A stretch of DNA of 12,230 nucleotides from contig JAKBAL010000019.1 in assembly GCA_021809225.1 (NCBI GenBank), positions 1-12,230 of the forward strand, read 5' to 3'. The position numbers and the translations under genes are program-made. The notes below the pieces were generated by a model. It was not told the DNA's origin and ran no database searches. It was given only the letters and a program-made list of their open reading frames with translations. Source of the stretch: Pseudomonadota bacterium. GTDB taxonomy: Bacteria; Pseudomonadota; Alphaproteobacteria; UBA9655. Shown piece by piece: positions 1-6,701 of the stretch. Positions within the stretch are counted from its first letter, which is position 1, and the number at the start of each line of letters is the position of its first letter.

Positions 1-692
1 TTATCGATTTCACAAAGGTAGGCGATTTAAAGGTTTTTATGGATGAGGATCATCTTCAATTTATTGAAGAAATGATGGCCAAGAAAGGATTTTTGGACAC
101 TGACACGATGAAGTCTATCTTTAGTCTATTGCGACCTAATGATCTGGTGTGGTCCTTTTTCATCAAAAACTATCTTTTAGGCCAAGTACCTCCTGCCTTT
201 GACTTTCTTTATTGGAATTCCGATTCCACGCGCCTTCCTGCAAACCTCCATAGCTTCATCTTACGAAAATGCTTTCGAGAAAATCTTCTGATGAAACCCG
301 GAGGGATTGAGATTAAGGGAACGCCTCTTGACTTACGAGATATTTCAACCCCCACTTTACTTTTATCAACCCAAGAAGATCATATCTCCCCCTGGGAAAG
401 TAGTTATCCAGCTGTTCATCTTTTCAAAGAGCCTGTAAAGTTTATCCTTGCTGGGTCTGGGCATGTAGCAGGAGTTATTAATCCCCCCTCCCGGAATAAA
501 TATTGTTTCTTTACAAGCTCTGAAGTTCCTTCTCATGCTGACGAATGGCTTAAAGTGGCTACGAAAAATGAAGGCTCGTGGTGGAATGCCTGGCACGACT
601 GGGTTTTGCCTTTAAGTGAAGAAGCAACATTGCCTTTGTCTGCTTATCCTTCTCTTGGGCCTGCACCTGGATCTTATGTACAAGAAAAATAA
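1..692 (+). CDS. phaC: Class I poly(3-hydroxyalkanoate) synthase, C-terminal part
   Basis: Polymerises (R)-3-hydroxyacyl-CoA into polyhydroxyalkanoate storage granules in the cytoplasm. The frame is open from base 3 and continues upstream of the window: residues before the first ATG (base 39) read DFTKVGDLKVF, a conserved stretch of PhaC, so that ATG is internal and the gene is cut by the window edge. Two members of the alpha/beta-hydrolase-type catalytic triad are visible: Asp at 378-380 in STQEDHISPW and His at 462-464 in GSGHVAGVINPP. The nucleophilic Cys must lie upstream and cannot be checked. The tail contains GSWWNAWHDW, matching the tryptophan-rich C-terminal region of class I synthases. 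The reading frame looks intact to its TAA stop. No phasin, phaA or phaB gene is present here. Confidence 0.93.
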   Translation, partial: IDFTKVGDLKVFMDEDHLQFIEEMMAKKGFLDTDTMKSIFSLLRPNDLVWSFFIKNYLLGQVPPAFDFLYWNSDSTRLPANLHSFILRKCFRENLLMKPGGIEIKGTPLDLRDISTPTLLLSTQEDHISPWESSYPAVHLFKEPVKFILAGSGHVAGVINPPSRNKYCFFTSSEVPSHADEWLKVATKNEGSWWNAWHDWVLPLSEEATLPLSAYPSLGPAPGSYVQEK

Positions 693-708
693 AATTTCTA
701 ATTTTATT
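688..708. terminator. AT-only inverted repeat at the end of phaC (weak terminator candidate)
   Basis: A perfect 9-base inverted repeat, AATAAAATT and AATTTTATT with a TCT loop, overlaps the phaC stop codon. The stem has no G-C pairs and no T tract directly follows it, so a working intrinsic terminator is doubtful. In an AT-rich genome such a repeat can arise by chance. Confidence 0.28.
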
Positions 709-827
709 GAATATGTTTTTTATATGAAATTTATCTAACTCTTTAACCAAATTTTAAAAAAATTGTCTCAAACTTACTTTAATAAAAACCGCAGTGAGAG
801 GGGTCTTTTACCTTTTCTTTAATTTAT

Positions 828-831
828 GGAG
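828..831 (+). promoter_or_regulatory. Ribosome binding site deciding the MFS start
   Basis: GGAG lies 7 bases before ATG 839. This favours that ATG over the in-frame GTG at 794, which would add 15 residues that do not resemble the start of MHS-family transporters. Confidence 0.6.
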
Positions 832-838
832 CCGAAAA

Positions 839-2146
839 ATGACACCTGAAACTCTTTCCTATGCATCGAATCGTATTTCTGAAAAAGAGAGTTATCTTAA
901 GCGCGTCATTCTTTCCTGCATGATTGGGAACGCTCTTGAATGGTATGACTTTGCCCTTTATGGGTACTTTGCGACAACTATTGGCTCTCTTTTCTTTCCC
1001 AAAATTAGTACGTTTGCATCACTCATGGCCACTTTTGGTGTTTTTGCTGCAGGCTTTATTATGCGCCCACTTGGTGGAGCTATCTTTGGCCATATTGGGG
1101 ATAAAATTGGTCGAAAAAATGCACTTCTGTGGTCAATCTATCTTATGGCCATTCCCACAACACTTATTGGACTTTTGCCAACCTATGAACAAATTGGCTG
1201 GCTAGCCCCTCTTCTCTTAACTCTTATTCGTTTGGCCCAAGGACTTTCCATGGGAGGGGAATTCACAGGTTCAATGATTTTTGTCGTTGAAAACGCCCAA
1301 CAAAGAAATCGCGGACTTTATGGCAGTTTAGTTGTCTTCAGTCTTCTCATTGGAATTTTAGTGGGATCTTCTGTTTCTACCCTTCTTTGCTATGTTCTTT
1401 CTGAGGATCAAGTCCTCGATTGGGGATGGAGAATTCCATTTCTTTTAAGTGTGGTAGGAGGATTTATAGGATCAATAATGCGACGGGTAATGCATGAACC
1501 TGAACAATTTGTTCAAGCTAAAAAGCAACATAAAGAGCTTTCCGCTCCTCTTATCGAGCTTTTTAAATATCATTTTAAAACAATTGCTTACGTTGTAACC
1601 ATTGAACTCACTCTTGCGATTGGTTTTTATCTCATTGTGACCTTTATCAATACCTTCCTTACAGCCTTTTTGAAAATTGATATGGTCACAAGCCTTATGA
1701 TGACAACCATAAGTATGGTTGCAATGGGAGTTGCTATTCTCTTTGCTGGTTGGCTTTCTGATCAAATCGGTCGAAAAGCTGTTCTGATTCCAAGTGCCCT
1801 TGCTTTTGTTTTCTTCGCCTATCCTCTTTTCATATCCCTTGAAAGTAGTTTTGAGGGGGCTCTGATGGCGCAAACAGCCCTTTCATTTATTATGGGTCTC
1901 TTTTTCGCCCCTTTCCCAGCAACCCTTGTTGAACTTTTTCCAGTTAATGTACGCTATTCAGGGCTTTCCATCTCCCATAGTATCAGCATGGCTGCTTTTG
2001 GTGGCACCGCTCCTTTTATTGCAACTGGACTTATTCATCTTACAAATAATAATGCATCCCCCGCCTTATACTTAAGCGCGGCGTCACTCATTTCTGTCGT
2101 TGCTCTTTTGTTTATGAAAGATCGGTATAAAGCAAAATTGATATAG
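839..2146 (+). CDS. MFS transporter, metabolite:H+ symporter (MHS/ProP-like) family
   Basis: Inner-membrane secondary transporter of 435 residues, probably with 12 membrane helices, importing a small organic solute with protons. Family hallmarks are clear: GNALEWYDFALYGYF around residues 30-45 (ALEWYDF is typical of ProP, KgtP and relatives), the MFS loop motif GHIGDKIGRK at about 84-93, RLAQGLSMGGEF at about 131-142, and the second-half repeat of the loop motif, GWLSDQIGRK, at about 304-313. The length is normal for the family. ATG 839 is preferred because of its GGAG site. Substrate cannot be read from sequence: proline/betaine, 2-oxoglutarate, citrate and shikimate transporters all share these motifs. 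It stands alone between phaC and cyaY, with about 146 bases before it and 80 after it. The stop is TAG. Confidence 0.92.
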   Translation: MTPETLSYASNRISEKESYLKRVILSCMIGNALEWYDFALYGYFATTIGSLFFPKISTFASLMATFGVFAAGFIMRPLGGAIFGHIGDKIGRKNALLWSIYLMAIPTTLIGLLPTYEQIGWLAPLLLTLIRLAQGLSMGGEFTGSMIFVVENAQQRNRGLYGSLVVFSLLIGILVGSSVSTLLCYVLSEDQVLDWGWRIPFLLSVVGGFIGSIMRRVMHEPEQFVQAKKQHKELSAPLIELFKYHFKTIAYVVTIELTLAIGFYLIVTFINTFLTAFLKIDMVTSLMMTTISMVAMGVAILFAGWLSDQIGRKAVLIPSALAFVFFAYPLFISLESSFEGALMAQTALSFIMGLFFAPFPATLVELFPVNVRYSGLSISHSISMAAFGGTAPFIATGLIHLTNNNASPALYLSAASLISVVALLFMKDRYKAKLI

Positions 2147-2226
2147 ATTAAAGAAACCTTCATCTTGATCAAGAGCTTATATTCCTTTAAAACCAAAGCT
2201 AGACAATAGCGTTCTAAAGGATTTTC

Positions 2227-2520
2227 ATGAACGATTTTCACGCAGTCTCCGCCCATACTCTCGAGGAACTTGCTGATTTTTTTGAAGTTTCCTGGCCTGA
2301 AGCAGAGGTTGATTTACTAGATGAAAGTTTAACAGTTTCCCTTCACAATAACCTCCACTACCTCATTAACAAGCATGAAGTTACACAACAAATTTGGCTT
2401 GCATCCCCCTTCACAGGAGCCCATCACTTTTATTTAAAAAATGGAAAGTGGTGGTGCACGAGAACAAATATAAGCTTGGAAGAGTTACTATGCCAAGAAC
2501 GAGATACCTATGCTACGTGA
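2227..2520 (+). CDS. cyaY: Frataxin-like iron-binding protein CyaY
   Basis: Bacterial frataxin homologue of 97 residues, a cytoplasmic iron-binding regulator or donor for Fe-S cluster assembly on IscU/IscS. The frataxin pattern is visible: an N-terminal acidic helix (about 10-33, rich in Glu and Asp, including ELADFFE and EAEVDLLDE), then strands SLTVSLHNNLHYLIN, then the family core QQIWLASPFTGAHHF (about 55-68, with Trp57), then WW at 75-76 and a last helix SLEELLCQE (about 83-91). It is slightly shorter than the usual 105-110 residues, with the shortening at the N terminus. An AAAGGA site sits just before ATG 2227. Its last 11 bases overlap the start of the downstream ABC exporter gene, so the two are probably co-transcribed and translationally coupled. 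No isc or suf gene is in the window. Confidence 0.88.
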   Translation: MNDFHAVSAHTLEELADFFEVSWPEAEVDLLDESLTVSLHNNLHYLINKHEVTQQIWLASPFTGAHHFYLKNGKWWCTRTNISLEELLCQERDTYAT

Positions 2521-4291
2521 ATCAAGCTATCTAGAGAGTGAACTTATTCAAAACAGACATCCGGGGAAAAAATCTCGGGTTTTACAAAGAATTATTCCTT
2601 ATATTCTTCGCTATCCTCGAAATCTTATTTTTTCGTTTTTGGCTGTCTTTGTTGCTTCACTTACAGTTTTAGGCTTTGGAGTAGGCCTTAGACATTTTGT
2701 AGATTATGGATTTTCCGAAAGTTCGCCTTTTGGACTTACAGGTTCGCTCATCGCGCTTTTTGCCATTGTTTTGATAATGGCATTTGCAAGTTATGGACGT
2801 CTTTATTGGGTTTCTCAATTGAGTGAACGCGTTATTGCAGATTTGAGAAAAGAAATTTTTTCCCATCTTCTTAAACAAGATCTCAATTTTTTTGAAACAA
2901 CAAGTCTTGGGGAAATTCAATCTCGTCTTACAACCGATACAACTCTTTTACAAATTGTTCTTGGAACATCAGCCCCTATTGCCTTGCGTAATATTTTAAT
3001 TATTTTCGGAGGATTGATTATGCTCCTCCTCACAAGCTCTTTTCTGACAGGAATCAGCACTATTATCATTCCGCTTGTCCTCATTCCCATTCTTGTCTAT
3101 GGAAAAAGGGTTCAGAAATATTCCCGTTGGGCCCAGGATAAAACAGCCGATGTTTCTGCCAGACTTGAGGAAACATTTGGTGCCATCCGTACCGTTTTAG
3201 CCTTTTGTCGTGAACCTTATATGACTCACCTTTTTTCAACACAAGTGGAAAATACCTATCAAGCGGCTTTAAAACGAGTTGAAGCTCGGGCCCGTTTGAC
3301 GGCTCTTGTTATGGTTCTCGTTTTTAGCGGTATTGGCGCTATATTATGGTATGGAGGACATAGCGTTCTTCAAGGACATATGACTCCAGGACAGCTCTCC
3401 GCTTTTCTTTTTTATGCGGCGGCTGTTGCTGGAGCGGCTGGCTCTTTAAGTGAAATTTATGGAGATATCTTAAGAGCCGCTGGGGGCACGGAAAGAATTT
3501 TTGAGTTCTTAGATTTAAAAACAACGCTTAAAGCACCTGTAGAAGTTCAAACTCTTCCTTCTCCTCCTCAAGGACATCTTCAGTTTTTAAATGTTTCATT
3601 TTCTTATCCTTTACGACCGCATCACCCTGTGCTTAAAGATGTTTCCTTTGAAGTTATTAAAGGAGAAACCGTTGCTCTTATAGGACCATCGGGTGTTGGA
3701 AAAACTACAGTTTTCAACCTTATCATGCGTTTTTATGATCCTTTAAAGGGTAAAATCTTTTTTGATGGTATCCCTTTAGAAAATCTTGAGCTTCCTGCTT
3801 TACGCCATGAGATAGGTCTTGTTCCTCAAGATCCTGTCCTTTTTAGTACAACTTTTTTAGAAAACATTCGATTTGGAGATTTAGAGGCTTCTGATGAAGA
3901 CGTCAAAAAAGCAGCCCAAGCTGCCTACGCTGATGAATTCATCGAAATCCTCCCACATGGATATAATACTCCTCTAGGTGAAAAAGGGGTCAGCCTTTCT
4001 GGAGGGCAGCGACAACGTATAGCGATTGCACGGGCGATTCTTAAAAACCCTGCTTTTTTATTGCTGGATGAGGCGACGAGTGCTCTTGACACAGAAAGCG
4101 AGCAAAAAGTTCAAAAAGCCCTTGATTCTCTTAAGCACAATCGCACCACTCTCATCATTGCTCATCGTCATTCAACAATCACAAAAGCTGATCGCGTTAT
4201 TGTTTTTGAGCAGGGCAAAATAGTGACTATGGGATCACCTGATACGCTTGATCTCCCCTTACGTCACGAGAGAAAAAAAACGGGGCTTTAA
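2510..4291 (+). CDS. ABC exporter half-transporter (fused membrane and ATPase domains, ABCB/MsbA type)
   Basis: A 593-residue inner-membrane exporter subunit expected to work as a homodimer. The N-terminal six-helix exporter domain covers about residues 30-320, with VSARLEETFGAIRTVLAF typical of type IV exporters. The ATPase domain (about 350-580) is complete: Walker A GPSGVGKTT at 392-400, Q-loop LVPQDPVLF, signature LSGGQRQRIAIARA from about 496, Walker B FLLLDEATSALD with Asp520 and catalytic Glu521, and switch His552 in IIAHRHS. The start, ATG 2510, lies inside cyaY; no earlier in-frame start exists after the preceding stop. The substrate is unknown: lipid, drug or peptide are all possible. 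Coupling to cyaY invites an iron-sulfur or Atm1-like reading, but the helix around VSARLEE resembles general ABCB exporters rather than Atm1, so I do not assign that role. Confidence 0.93.
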   Translation: MLRESSYLESELIQNRHPGKKSRVLQRIIPYILRYPRNLIFSFLAVFVASLTVLGFGVGLRHFVDYGFSESSPFGLTGSLIALFAIVLIMAFASYGRLYWVSQLSERVIADLRKEIFSHLLKQDLNFFETTSLGEIQSRLTTDTTLLQIVLGTSAPIALRNILIIFGGLIMLLLTSSFLTGISTIIIPLVLIPILVYGKRVQKYSRWAQDKTADVSARLEETFGAIRTVLAFCREPYMTHLFSTQVENTYQAALKRVEARARLTALVMVLVFSGIGAILWYGGHSVLQGHMTPGQLSAFLFYAAAVAGAAGSLSEIYGDILRAAGGTERIFEFLDLKTTLKAPVEVQTLPSPPQGHLQFLNVSFSYPLRPHHPVLKDVSFEVIKGETVALIGPSGVGKTTVFNLIMRFYDPLKGKIFFDGIPLENLELPALRHEIGLVPQDPVLFSTTFLENIRFGDLEASDEDVKKAAQAAYADEFIEILPHGYNTPLGEKGVSLSGGQRQRIAIARAILKNPAFLLLDEATSALDTESEQKVQKALDSLKHNRTTLIIAHRHSTITKADRVIVFEQGKIVTMGSPDTLDLPLRHERKKTGL

Positions 4292-4408
4292 GACTTTTAA
4301 AAATAAAATTAAGTTCTTCTATAAAAGAAAAAATGATATATCTTTTTAAGCTGAACAAGAACATTGAGTTTTATTGGAAGAAGTCTCTTCATGACAAAGT
4401 GAAGAAAA

Positions 4409-4416
4409 GGGGAGGG
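4409..4416 (+). promoter_or_regulatory. Ribosome binding site deciding the cytochrome b561 start
   Basis: A purine block containing GGAGG lies about 10 bases before ATG 4426. The in-frame ATG at 4333 lacks such a site and would add 31 polar, lysine-rich residues not seen at the front of cytochromes b561. Confidence 0.6.
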
Positions 4417-4425
4417 AATTTATTT

Positions 4426-4974
4426 ATGAAATTATCAAACACACTAAAGGAATGGGGTGGGGTTACAAAACTCTTTCATTGGGGTATGTTTCTCTTAATT
4501 ATAATTCAATATACATTTGCTTATACGATGCTTGAAATGTTCCCCTCTGATCAAAAGTGGATGCTTTTTAAATGGCATAAGGAATTAGGACTCACTCTTT
4601 TGCTCCTTGTTTTCTTTCGTTTCTGGTGGAGACAATGTAATCTTGTCCCTAAAGATTCTGAGAAAGCTCCTCGCTGGAGTCATATTTTAAGTAAAATTAA
4701 CATCTGGACTCTTTATATACTTATGTTTGTTTTTCCTTTAACAGGTTTGTTGATGTCTATTCTTGGTGGACATCCTGTCGATTATTTTAATCTCTTTACA
4801 ATTCCGGCTCTTATAAACGACAAAGATAATGTTTATGCTGCATTTTTTTTAACAGCTCACATAAGAATTTCTTATGTCCTTTACGTTTTTGTAGGTCTGC
4901 ACATTCTTGGGGCGTTTTATCATCATTTTATTATACGAGATAAGGTCCTTTCAAGAATGCTTCCTCATATATAA
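4426..4974 (+). CDS. Cytochrome b561, di-heme membrane protein (CybB type)
   Basis: A 182-residue inner-membrane protein with four hydrophobic helices, expected to bind two b hemes and pass electrons between quinones and other acceptors. Four candidate heme ligands are in the expected places: His18 (KLFHWG), His51 (KWHKELG), His145 (TAHIRISY) and His159 (GLHILGAF). The 14-residue spacing of the last pair matches what is known for E. coli CybB. The protein begins KLSNTLKEWGGVTKLFHW, the normal start for this family. It follows the ABC gene by about 134 bases and is probably transcribed separately. Its last 10 bases overlap the 3' end of the convergent minus-strand gene. Its redox partner (quinone, superoxide or another protein) cannot be told from sequence. 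Confidence 0.88.
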   Translation: MKLSNTLKEWGGVTKLFHWGMFLLIIIQYTFAYTMLEMFPSDQKWMLFKWHKELGLTLLLLVFFRFWWRQCNLVPKDSEKAPRWSHILSKINIWTLYILMFVFPLTGLLMSILGGHPVDYFNLFTIPALINDKDNVYAAFFLTAHIRISYVLYVFVGLHILGAFYHHFIIRDKVLSRMLPHI

Positions 4975-5282
4975 TATTTTTTAAAGAATAAATTATTTAA
5001 GAAATAAAAAATGTGTCCCATTAAAAGACTTAACAAAACAGCGATAAAAGAAGTTCCAAGCCATACGTCTATATAAGAAGCCCATAGGAAAGTGGTGAGG
5101 CCCCCTAAAATGGTTCCTCCCCAGATGTAAGGATGTGCACTATAAAATTTCTGACTCAAAGCATACATAATCAGACCACCACCCCCCAAAATACTGAAGC
5201 CGAGAATGATTGAGTCCGCAAAACCACCAATTAAGAATGAAAAAAAAATAACTTCACAGGAAAATATTAAATAAATGGGCAT
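4965..5282 (-). CDS. Small glycine-rich integral membrane protein, unrecognised
   Basis: A 105-residue protein I do not recognise. It is almost wholly hydrophobic, with three or four likely membrane helices (about 2-20, 24-43, 52-70 and 74-98) and glycine clusters (GGGG at 33-36, GG at 55-56 and 60-61), ending in a basic tail, FFKKYYI. The last helices contain a few polar residues (Asp72, His90) but no motif I can name. A good ribosome binding site (AAGGA, complement of 5291-5295) lies 8 bases before the ATG, which supports a real gene rather than a chance frame. It stops with TGA. It converges on cytochrome b561 with a 10-base overlap, so the two transcripts are antisense at their ends. No signal peptide cleavage site stands out. 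Confidence 0.6.
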   Translation of the reverse strand: MPIYLIFSCEVIFFSFLIGGFADSIILGFSILGGGGLIMYALSQKFYSAHPYIWGGTILGGLTTFLWASYIDVWLGTSFIAVLLSLLMGHIFYFLNNLFFKKYYI

Positions 5283-5411
5283 AGGTTTCTTCCTTAAAAA
5301 TTCAAGATCGATGTCCTATTTTTAGACCTTGCGAAAGGCAATATTAACGCGTCAATGGTTAAAAATTTGTGCATATCTTCATTGTAATATAAATGTTGTA
5401 TATTATAGTGA

Positions 5412-5445
5412 ATTGCTTTGTCGGGACTACGTCCCTCTACGCAAT
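5412..5445. repeat. REP-like imperfect palindrome
   Basis: A 34-base palindromic unit. The outer arms are ATTGC (5412-5416) and GCAAT (5441-5445); the inner arms are GGGAC (5423-5427) and GTCCC (5431-5435) around a TAC loop. Short GC-rich palindromes framed by ATTGC...GCAAT are a common intergenic repeat form in AT-rich bacterial genomes. Only one copy is in the window, so calling it a repeat family member is inference. It lies directly beside the oxygenase remnant. Confidence 0.5.
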
Positions 5446-5470
5446 ACCGCAATCTAGCCTTCGACTAGTA

Positions 5471-5556
5471 ACGTTGATTTCATCACAGAGTCAGGGCGAG
5501 GATCCATAAAGAGAGCCAAGCTATAACGTTCATAACCAGATGGCTTTACATACTTC
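5471..5556 (-). pseudogene. Decayed duplicate of the 3' end of the 2OG-Fe(II) oxygenase gene
   Basis: These 86 bases match 6800-6887, inside the intact oxygenase gene, at 77 of 86 aligned positions with one 2-base gap (hand alignment), in the same orientation. Read on the minus strand the fragment encodes GYERYSLALFMDP followed by RPDSVMKST, against GYERYSLALFMDP and LPDYVMEST in the intact protein, so it keeps the RxS cosubstrate-binding motif. The 2-base deletion breaks the frame just upstream of this block. The iron-binding part of the protein is absent. Weak similarity may extend to about 5450. It is too short to be functional and is best explained as the remnant of a tandem duplication, or of a related gene. 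Confidence 0.82.
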
Positions 5557-5781
5557 CCTTTCAATATATTATTTTCTCTCTGTTTTGTTAGATCATGAAG
5601 AATGCTTCCTATATGAATCCTGAGATAAATTGAATGAAACTATTTTTTTCTTACTTTTCAAATTACTATAAAAAATAACGTGTAGTGTTCTTGATTTAAA
5701 AAAATATGGCACAAAATAAAATATCATATGTTTATTAATATATGTAAGACTTAAACAACAATAATTATTAAGGATATTTTT

Positions 5782-6366
5782 ATGAAAAAGAAAATTCTAT
5801 TATCCACACTTTTTACAGTTATGTGCTCACTAACCCCAGTATTTTCTATGGACGATACGGAAGAAAAACAAATTACAGTTAAGGTTTCTTATAATAATCA
5901 TTGAATTTCTGAGAGAACGAGAGAAGCCCATAATAATCCAAGTTTTTCTGTATATTTTGGAGATGGAGAAAAACAAGAAAAATTAGGAAGTTTTGCTTTT
6001 AGTGTTGGAGATAGGATTGCTCTCCCTTCTGAACAAAAAGACCATGTCGTTGAAGAACCTGGAAAAATTACTTATCATATTAATGAGCTTTACACATTTA
6101 AGACGACTGATGAAAAAGAAGTCTCTCGTTCTTTCCTCCTCAATTATGAAAAGCCTTGGACAGTAACTCTGATCCCTGATGAAAATACTGAGTTAAAATA
6201 TCTGTACTATGAAGATGGACGCTCTAAGTATATGATACAGCATGACAAAACCGCTGTTTTTGATCCCTTAAATATTGGTTCACCTCCATTTGTAACAATC
6301 AATGTTTATGTAACTGAAGATGCTGAGTTGGCGGGTAGTACTTCTGCATGGCATGCGATTCAATAA
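5782..6366 (+). pseudogene. Secreted protein gene of unknown function interrupted by one in-frame TGA
   Basis: From ATG 5782 (AAGGA site upstream) the frame encodes a clear signal peptide, MKKKILLSTLFTVMCSLTPVFS, with likely cleavage after residue 22. It then reads MDDTEEKQITVKVSYNNH to codon 40, followed by TGA at 5902-5904. After that the same frame stays open for 153 codons to TAA 6364. The downstream part is protein-like: alternating hydrophobic and polar residues suggesting beta strands (FSVYFGDGE, KLGSFAFSVGDRIALP, PWTVTLIP, FVTINVYV) and no cysteines. Read through, the product would be about 194 residues, exported to the periplasm or beyond. I do not recognise the family. It could be a recent pseudogene, a sequence error, or a readthrough gene; no good internal restart is seen after the TGA. 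Confidence 0.7.
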
Positions 6367-6701
6367 ATAGGGACCTTTAAATAATAAGAGAGTCCAACTC
6401 ATGAGCATGGCAATAAAATCTCCATACTCATGGGTTTTCTTGCCATCTATTAACCTAAAAAAGACCATCGGACTTCAAGTAAGCGCGTATTACATTTAAT
6501 TTCAGAGTGTGCCTTTTCAACACGGTTCTCACTTAAATTGGTGAATGCCGTTTCTCAAAAATAACATTACAAAACAACAAGATCGTCTCTTTTCTTAAAG
6601 CCTACTGCTTTTTTAGGAGCAGAAGAGTGTGGTGAAAGGAGCCTTAAGGAGAGTTTAAAAGAATCAAGAATTCACTCGCTTAAGATTTTTCAAGGACGCT
6701 T
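6367..6701. other. Gene-free stretch between the secreted-protein gene and the oxygenase gene
   Basis: About 335 bases with no recognisable gene. It holds the imperfect hairpin at 6407-6446. A plus-strand frame without a start codon is open from 6565 to 6705, and short minus-strand open stretches occur around 6460-6560; none resembles a known protein. The stretch may contain decayed coding sequence, but I cannot identify it. Confidence 0.45.
6407..6446. repeat. Imperfect inverted repeat behind the secreted-protein gene
   Basis: Arms at 6407-6420 and 6433-6446 pair at 12 of 14 positions (ATGGCAA with TTGCCAT outermost) around a 12-base loop. It begins 40 bases after the TAA of the secreted-protein frame. 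No T tract follows the second arm on the plus strand, so it is not a standard intrinsic terminator; it could act as an mRNA 3' stabiliser or be a mobile-element remnant. Confidence 0.45.

Larger units (their letters stand above)
5283..5781. other. Gene-poor AT-rich stretch with a hairpin repeat and a gene remnant
   Basis: No intact gene is visible over about 500 bases. The stretch holds the leader of the minus-strand membrane protein, a tiny CCTT-GCGA-AAGG hairpin around 5328-5339, the REP-like palindrome at 5412-5445, the decayed oxygenase fragment at 5471-5556, and the AT-rich leader of the secreted-protein gene, which ends in an AAGGA site just before ATG 5782. Confidence 0.6.

Noticed and set aside
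794..838. In-frame GTG start adding 15 residues to the MFS transporter
   Set aside because: The GGAG site and family-like start favour ATG 839; the extra residues look like translated leader.
2510..4291. Assignment of the ABC exporter as Atm1 (Fe-S or glutathione exporter) from its link to cyaY
   Set aside because: The transmembrane-domain sequence resembles general ABCB exporters, and I could not see the Atm1 glutathione-site pattern.
4333..4425. ATG start adding 31 residues to cytochrome b561
   Set aside because: No ribosome binding site there; the added part is polar and not family-like, while ATG 4426 has a strong purine block.
5378..5406. TTCATT / TATTAT as a plus-strand promoter with 17-base spacing
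   Set aside because: The -35 box matches poorly, there is no gene immediately downstream, and such boxes are frequent in AT-rich spacers.
5902..5904. Selenocysteine at the in-frame TGA codons
   Set aside because: No convincing hairpin directly follows either TGA, neither family is a known selenoprotein, and no selenocysteine machinery is in the window.
6280..6468. Minus-strand 62-codon frame overlapping the end of the secreted-protein frame
   Set aside because: No ribosome binding site or family-like sequence, and it is antisense to the better-supported secreted-protein frame.
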